Source: Acidobacteriota bacterium
GTDB lineage: Bacteria; Acidobacteriota; Terriglobia; Versatilivoradales; Versatilivoraceae
Assembly (NCBI GenBank): GCA_026706225.1
Contig: JAPOZE010000268.1
Span: 1 to 5,441, forward strand
Direction of reading: 5' to 3'
Length of the DNA: 5,441 bases
Shown here: positions 3,757 through 5,441 of the stretch, in pieces
Numbering within the stretch: position 1 is the stretch's first letter
Layout: each line of letters opens with the position of its first letter
Translations under genes and position numbers: made by a program
Notes under the pieces: generated by a model
Told to the model about the DNA's origin: nothing
The model's input: the letters and a program-made list of their open reading frames with translations, nothing else
Database searches by the model: none

Positions 3757-5441
3757 TTGGCATTGGACTCGTTGGGAAGAGTGGAACGGACCCATCATTG
3801 CGGACAACTGCGCCCGAGCGACGGCGATCAGGAAGTGGTGCTGATGGGGTGGGTGGCCAGGCGCCGCGACCTGGGACATCTCATCTTCATCGATCTGCGG
3901 GATCGCGAAGGCGTGACCCAGGTGTTGGTCAATCCCGACCATAGCTGGCGGGAGATGCACCAGGGCTGGATCATTTCCATCCAGCGCTCGGAGTATGTGA
4001 TCATGGTTCGAGGCAAGGTGCTGCAGCGCGATCCGGAAACGGTGAATCCCGCCATCGGTACCGGCGAGATCGAAGTGCTGGCCTCTACACTGCTTCTCCT
4101 GAACGAATCCAGGACCCCTCCGTTCCCCATCGAGGACGACACTTCCACCTCCGAGGACCTGCGGCTCAAGTATCGCTACCTGGACCTGCGCCGCCCCGGT
4201 CTCAGCCACAATTTCAAGCTGCGTCACCAGGCCACCATGGCCGTACGCCGCTTCCTCGACAGCCAGGGCTTCTACGAGATCGAGACGCCTTTCCTGACCA
4301 AGTCGACGCCGGAAGGGGCTCGCGACTACCTGGTTCCCTCCCGACTTCACGCCGGGGGGTTTTACGCCCTGCCTCAATCGCCCCAGCTCTTCAAGCAGCT
4401 CCTGATGGTCGGGGGCATGGACAAGTACTTCCAGATCGTGCGCTGTTTCAGGGACGAAGACCTGCGGGCCGACCGGCAACCCGAATTCACCCAGATCGAT
4501 ATCGAGATGTCGTTCGCCCAGCCGGAGACCGTCTTTCGGGTGGTGGAGCCGATGATGGCGGAGATCTTCAAGTTGACGGGCCATCAAATCCGGACGCCTT
4601 TCCCCCGTATCCCCTACGAGGAGGCCATCGCTCGCTTCGGCACCGACAAGCCCGATACCCGCTTCGGCCTGGAGCTGGTCGATTTCAGCCAGTGCCTGGG
4701 GCAGACGGAGTTTCCGCCCTTTCGGAGCGCCCTCGACAATGGCGGTCAGGTCAAGGGGATCCGGGTTCCAGGCTGCTCCGGCTACTCCCGGAAGCAGCTG
4801 GACGACCTGGCGGCCGCGGCTCGGGTCTTTGGCGCCCCCGCGCTGGCCTATGTCAAGGTTTCGGACTCCGGTGTCCAGTCGCCGCTGCTGAAGCACCTGG
4901 GAGAGGCGGGTTGTCGCAGCCTGGTGCAGCAGGCGGGGGCGGAACCGGGAGACCTGGTTCTGCTGGTTTCCGGGAGCCGGAAGGTGGTCGCGGATTCCCT
5001 GGGCGCCGTCCGCCTGCAATTGGCCAGGCAGGAAAACCTCATCGACCTGCAAGCCAACCACTTCCTCTGGGTGACCCAGTTCCCCATGTTCGAATACGAC
5101 GAGGCCGAGAAGCGGCACGTCGCCTGCCATCACCCCTTCACCTCTCCCATGGAGGAAGATATCCCCAAGCTCGAGACCCACCCCGCATCGGTACGGGCCA
5201 GAGCCTACGACCTGGTGCTCAACGGAGTGGAAATCGGCGGTGGCTCCATTCGTATCCATCGCCAGGACCTCCAGTCGAGGGTCTTTCGCGCGCTGGCATT
5301 GGGCGAGGAGGAGGCGCGGCTGCGCTTCGGCTTCTTCCTGGAGGCCTTGGAATACGGTGTGCCGCCGCACGGGGGGATTGCCCTGGGACTGGACCGCATC
5401 GTGATGCTGCTGACGGGTGACAGTTCCATTCGGGATGTCAT
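3757..5441 (+). CDS. aspS: Aspartyl-tRNA synthetase, bacterial type (3' end missing)
   Basis: This class II synthetase charges tRNA-Asp in the cytoplasm. There are 561 complete codons before the window ends inside motif 3; the family is usually about 585-600 residues, so roughly 30-40 are missing. The TTG start gives [18 protein letters not shown], which fits family amino-termini and has a strong Shine-Dalgarno. The OB-fold anticodon domain (about 11-120) includes [22 protein letters not shown]. The catalytic core shows [20 protein letters not shown] with Glu186, QSPQLFKQ with Gln207 and Lys213, motif 2 [18 protein letters not shown] with Arg232, HHPFTSP (458-464), EIGGGSIR with Glu492 and Arg499, and [13 protein letters not shown] with Arg547. 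The bacterial GAD insertion domain lies at about 300-425. Leu39, in RRRDLG, matches E. coli Leu30 and suggests a discriminating enzyme specific for tRNA-Asp, although the second specificity position (E. coli Lys81) is Glu here. No frameshift is seen. It is in the same frame as hisS, separated by TAG and five codons. Confidence 0.97.
   Translation, partial: MALDSLGRVERTHHCGQLRPSDGDQEVVLMGWVARRRDLGHLIFIDLRDREGVTQVLVNPDHSWREMHQGWIISIQRSEYVIMVRGKVLQRDPETVNPAIGTGEIEVLASTLLLLNESRTPPFPIEDDTSTSEDLRLKYRYLDLRRPGLSHNFKLRHQATMAVRRFLDSQGFYEIETPFLTKSTPEGARDYLVPSRLHAGGFYALPQSPQLFKQLLMVGGMDKYFQIVRCFRDEDLRADRQPEFTQIDIEMSFAQPETVFRVVEPMMAEIFKLTGHQIRTPFPRIPYEEAIARFGTDKPDTRFGLELVDFSQCLGQTEFPPFRSALDNGGQVKGIRVPGCSGYSRKQLDDLAAAARVFGAPALAYVKVSDSGVQSPLLKHLGEAGCRSLVQQAGAEPGDLVLLVSGSRKVVADSLGAVRLQLARQENLIDLQANHFLWVTQFPMFEYDEAEKRHVACHHPFTSPMEEDIPKLETHPASVRARAYDLVLNGVEIGGGSIRIHRQDLQSRVFRALALGEEEARLRFGFFLEALEYGVPPHGGIALGLDRIVMLLTGDSSIRDV

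Noticed and set aside
3025..5370. 781-codon open frame on the minus strand across hisS and aspS
   Set aside because: It lies antisense to two clearly recognised synthetases, crosses their junction, and its translation is rich in Gln, His, Leu and Gly with no recognisable domain. Long antisense frames are expected in GC-rich genes.
4692..5420. 242-codon plus-strand open frame inside aspS
   Set aside because: It is out of frame with aspS, which reads through continuously with all its motifs, including the GAD insertion and motif 3; no frameshift is needed.

Overview
The window is GC-rich, bacterial and almost fully coding. It carries four genes in two divergent pairs. The left pair is on the minus strand: a TIM-barrel sugar phosphate isomerase/epimerase-type protein (2008 down to 1184), then a zinc-ribbon class I SAM-dependent methyltransferase (1132 down to 176). 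The right pair is on the plus strand: hisS (2482-3741), then aspS (3757 to beyond 5441), which is cut by the window edge about 30-40 codons before its expected stop. No RNA gene, CRISPR array or transposase gene was found.

The organism cannot be named from this sequence alone. High GC, an AspRS amino-terminus of the type LDSLG..RTHHCG, the hisS-aspS pair, and dispersed CTTCGTG-rich and GC-hairpin repeats between genes would all suit an Acidobacteriota-like or other large-genome environmental bacterium. This is an impression from memory and is weakly held.

Layout: 1-175 is non-coding and holds a perfect GC-rich hairpin at the left edge (1-17), an imperfect hairpin (62-88) and one copy of a 41-bp repeat (118-158). 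The methyltransferase and isomerase follow on the minus strand, 51 nt apart and probably cotranscribed. The 473-nt divergent spacer (2009-2481) holds the second copy of the 41-bp repeat, in inverted orientation (2100-2140), plus two weak promoter candidates. hisS and aspS follow, 15 nt apart, with the aspS Shine-Dalgarno sequence directly after the hisS stop codon.

How the genes work together: hisS and aspS charge tRNA-His and tRNA-Asp and form a housekeeping translation operon. The isomerase and methyltransferase have no obvious link to translation and look like an accessory pair acting on a sugar-like or surface metabolite of unknown identity. The most curious structural observation is that this pair is bracketed by two inverted 41-bp repeats (34 of 41 identical), which are themselves bordered on the outside by near-identical 7-bp direct repeats (CGTGAAG and CGTGAGG). 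That is the layout left by some mobile elements, but no transposase is present and chance remains possible.
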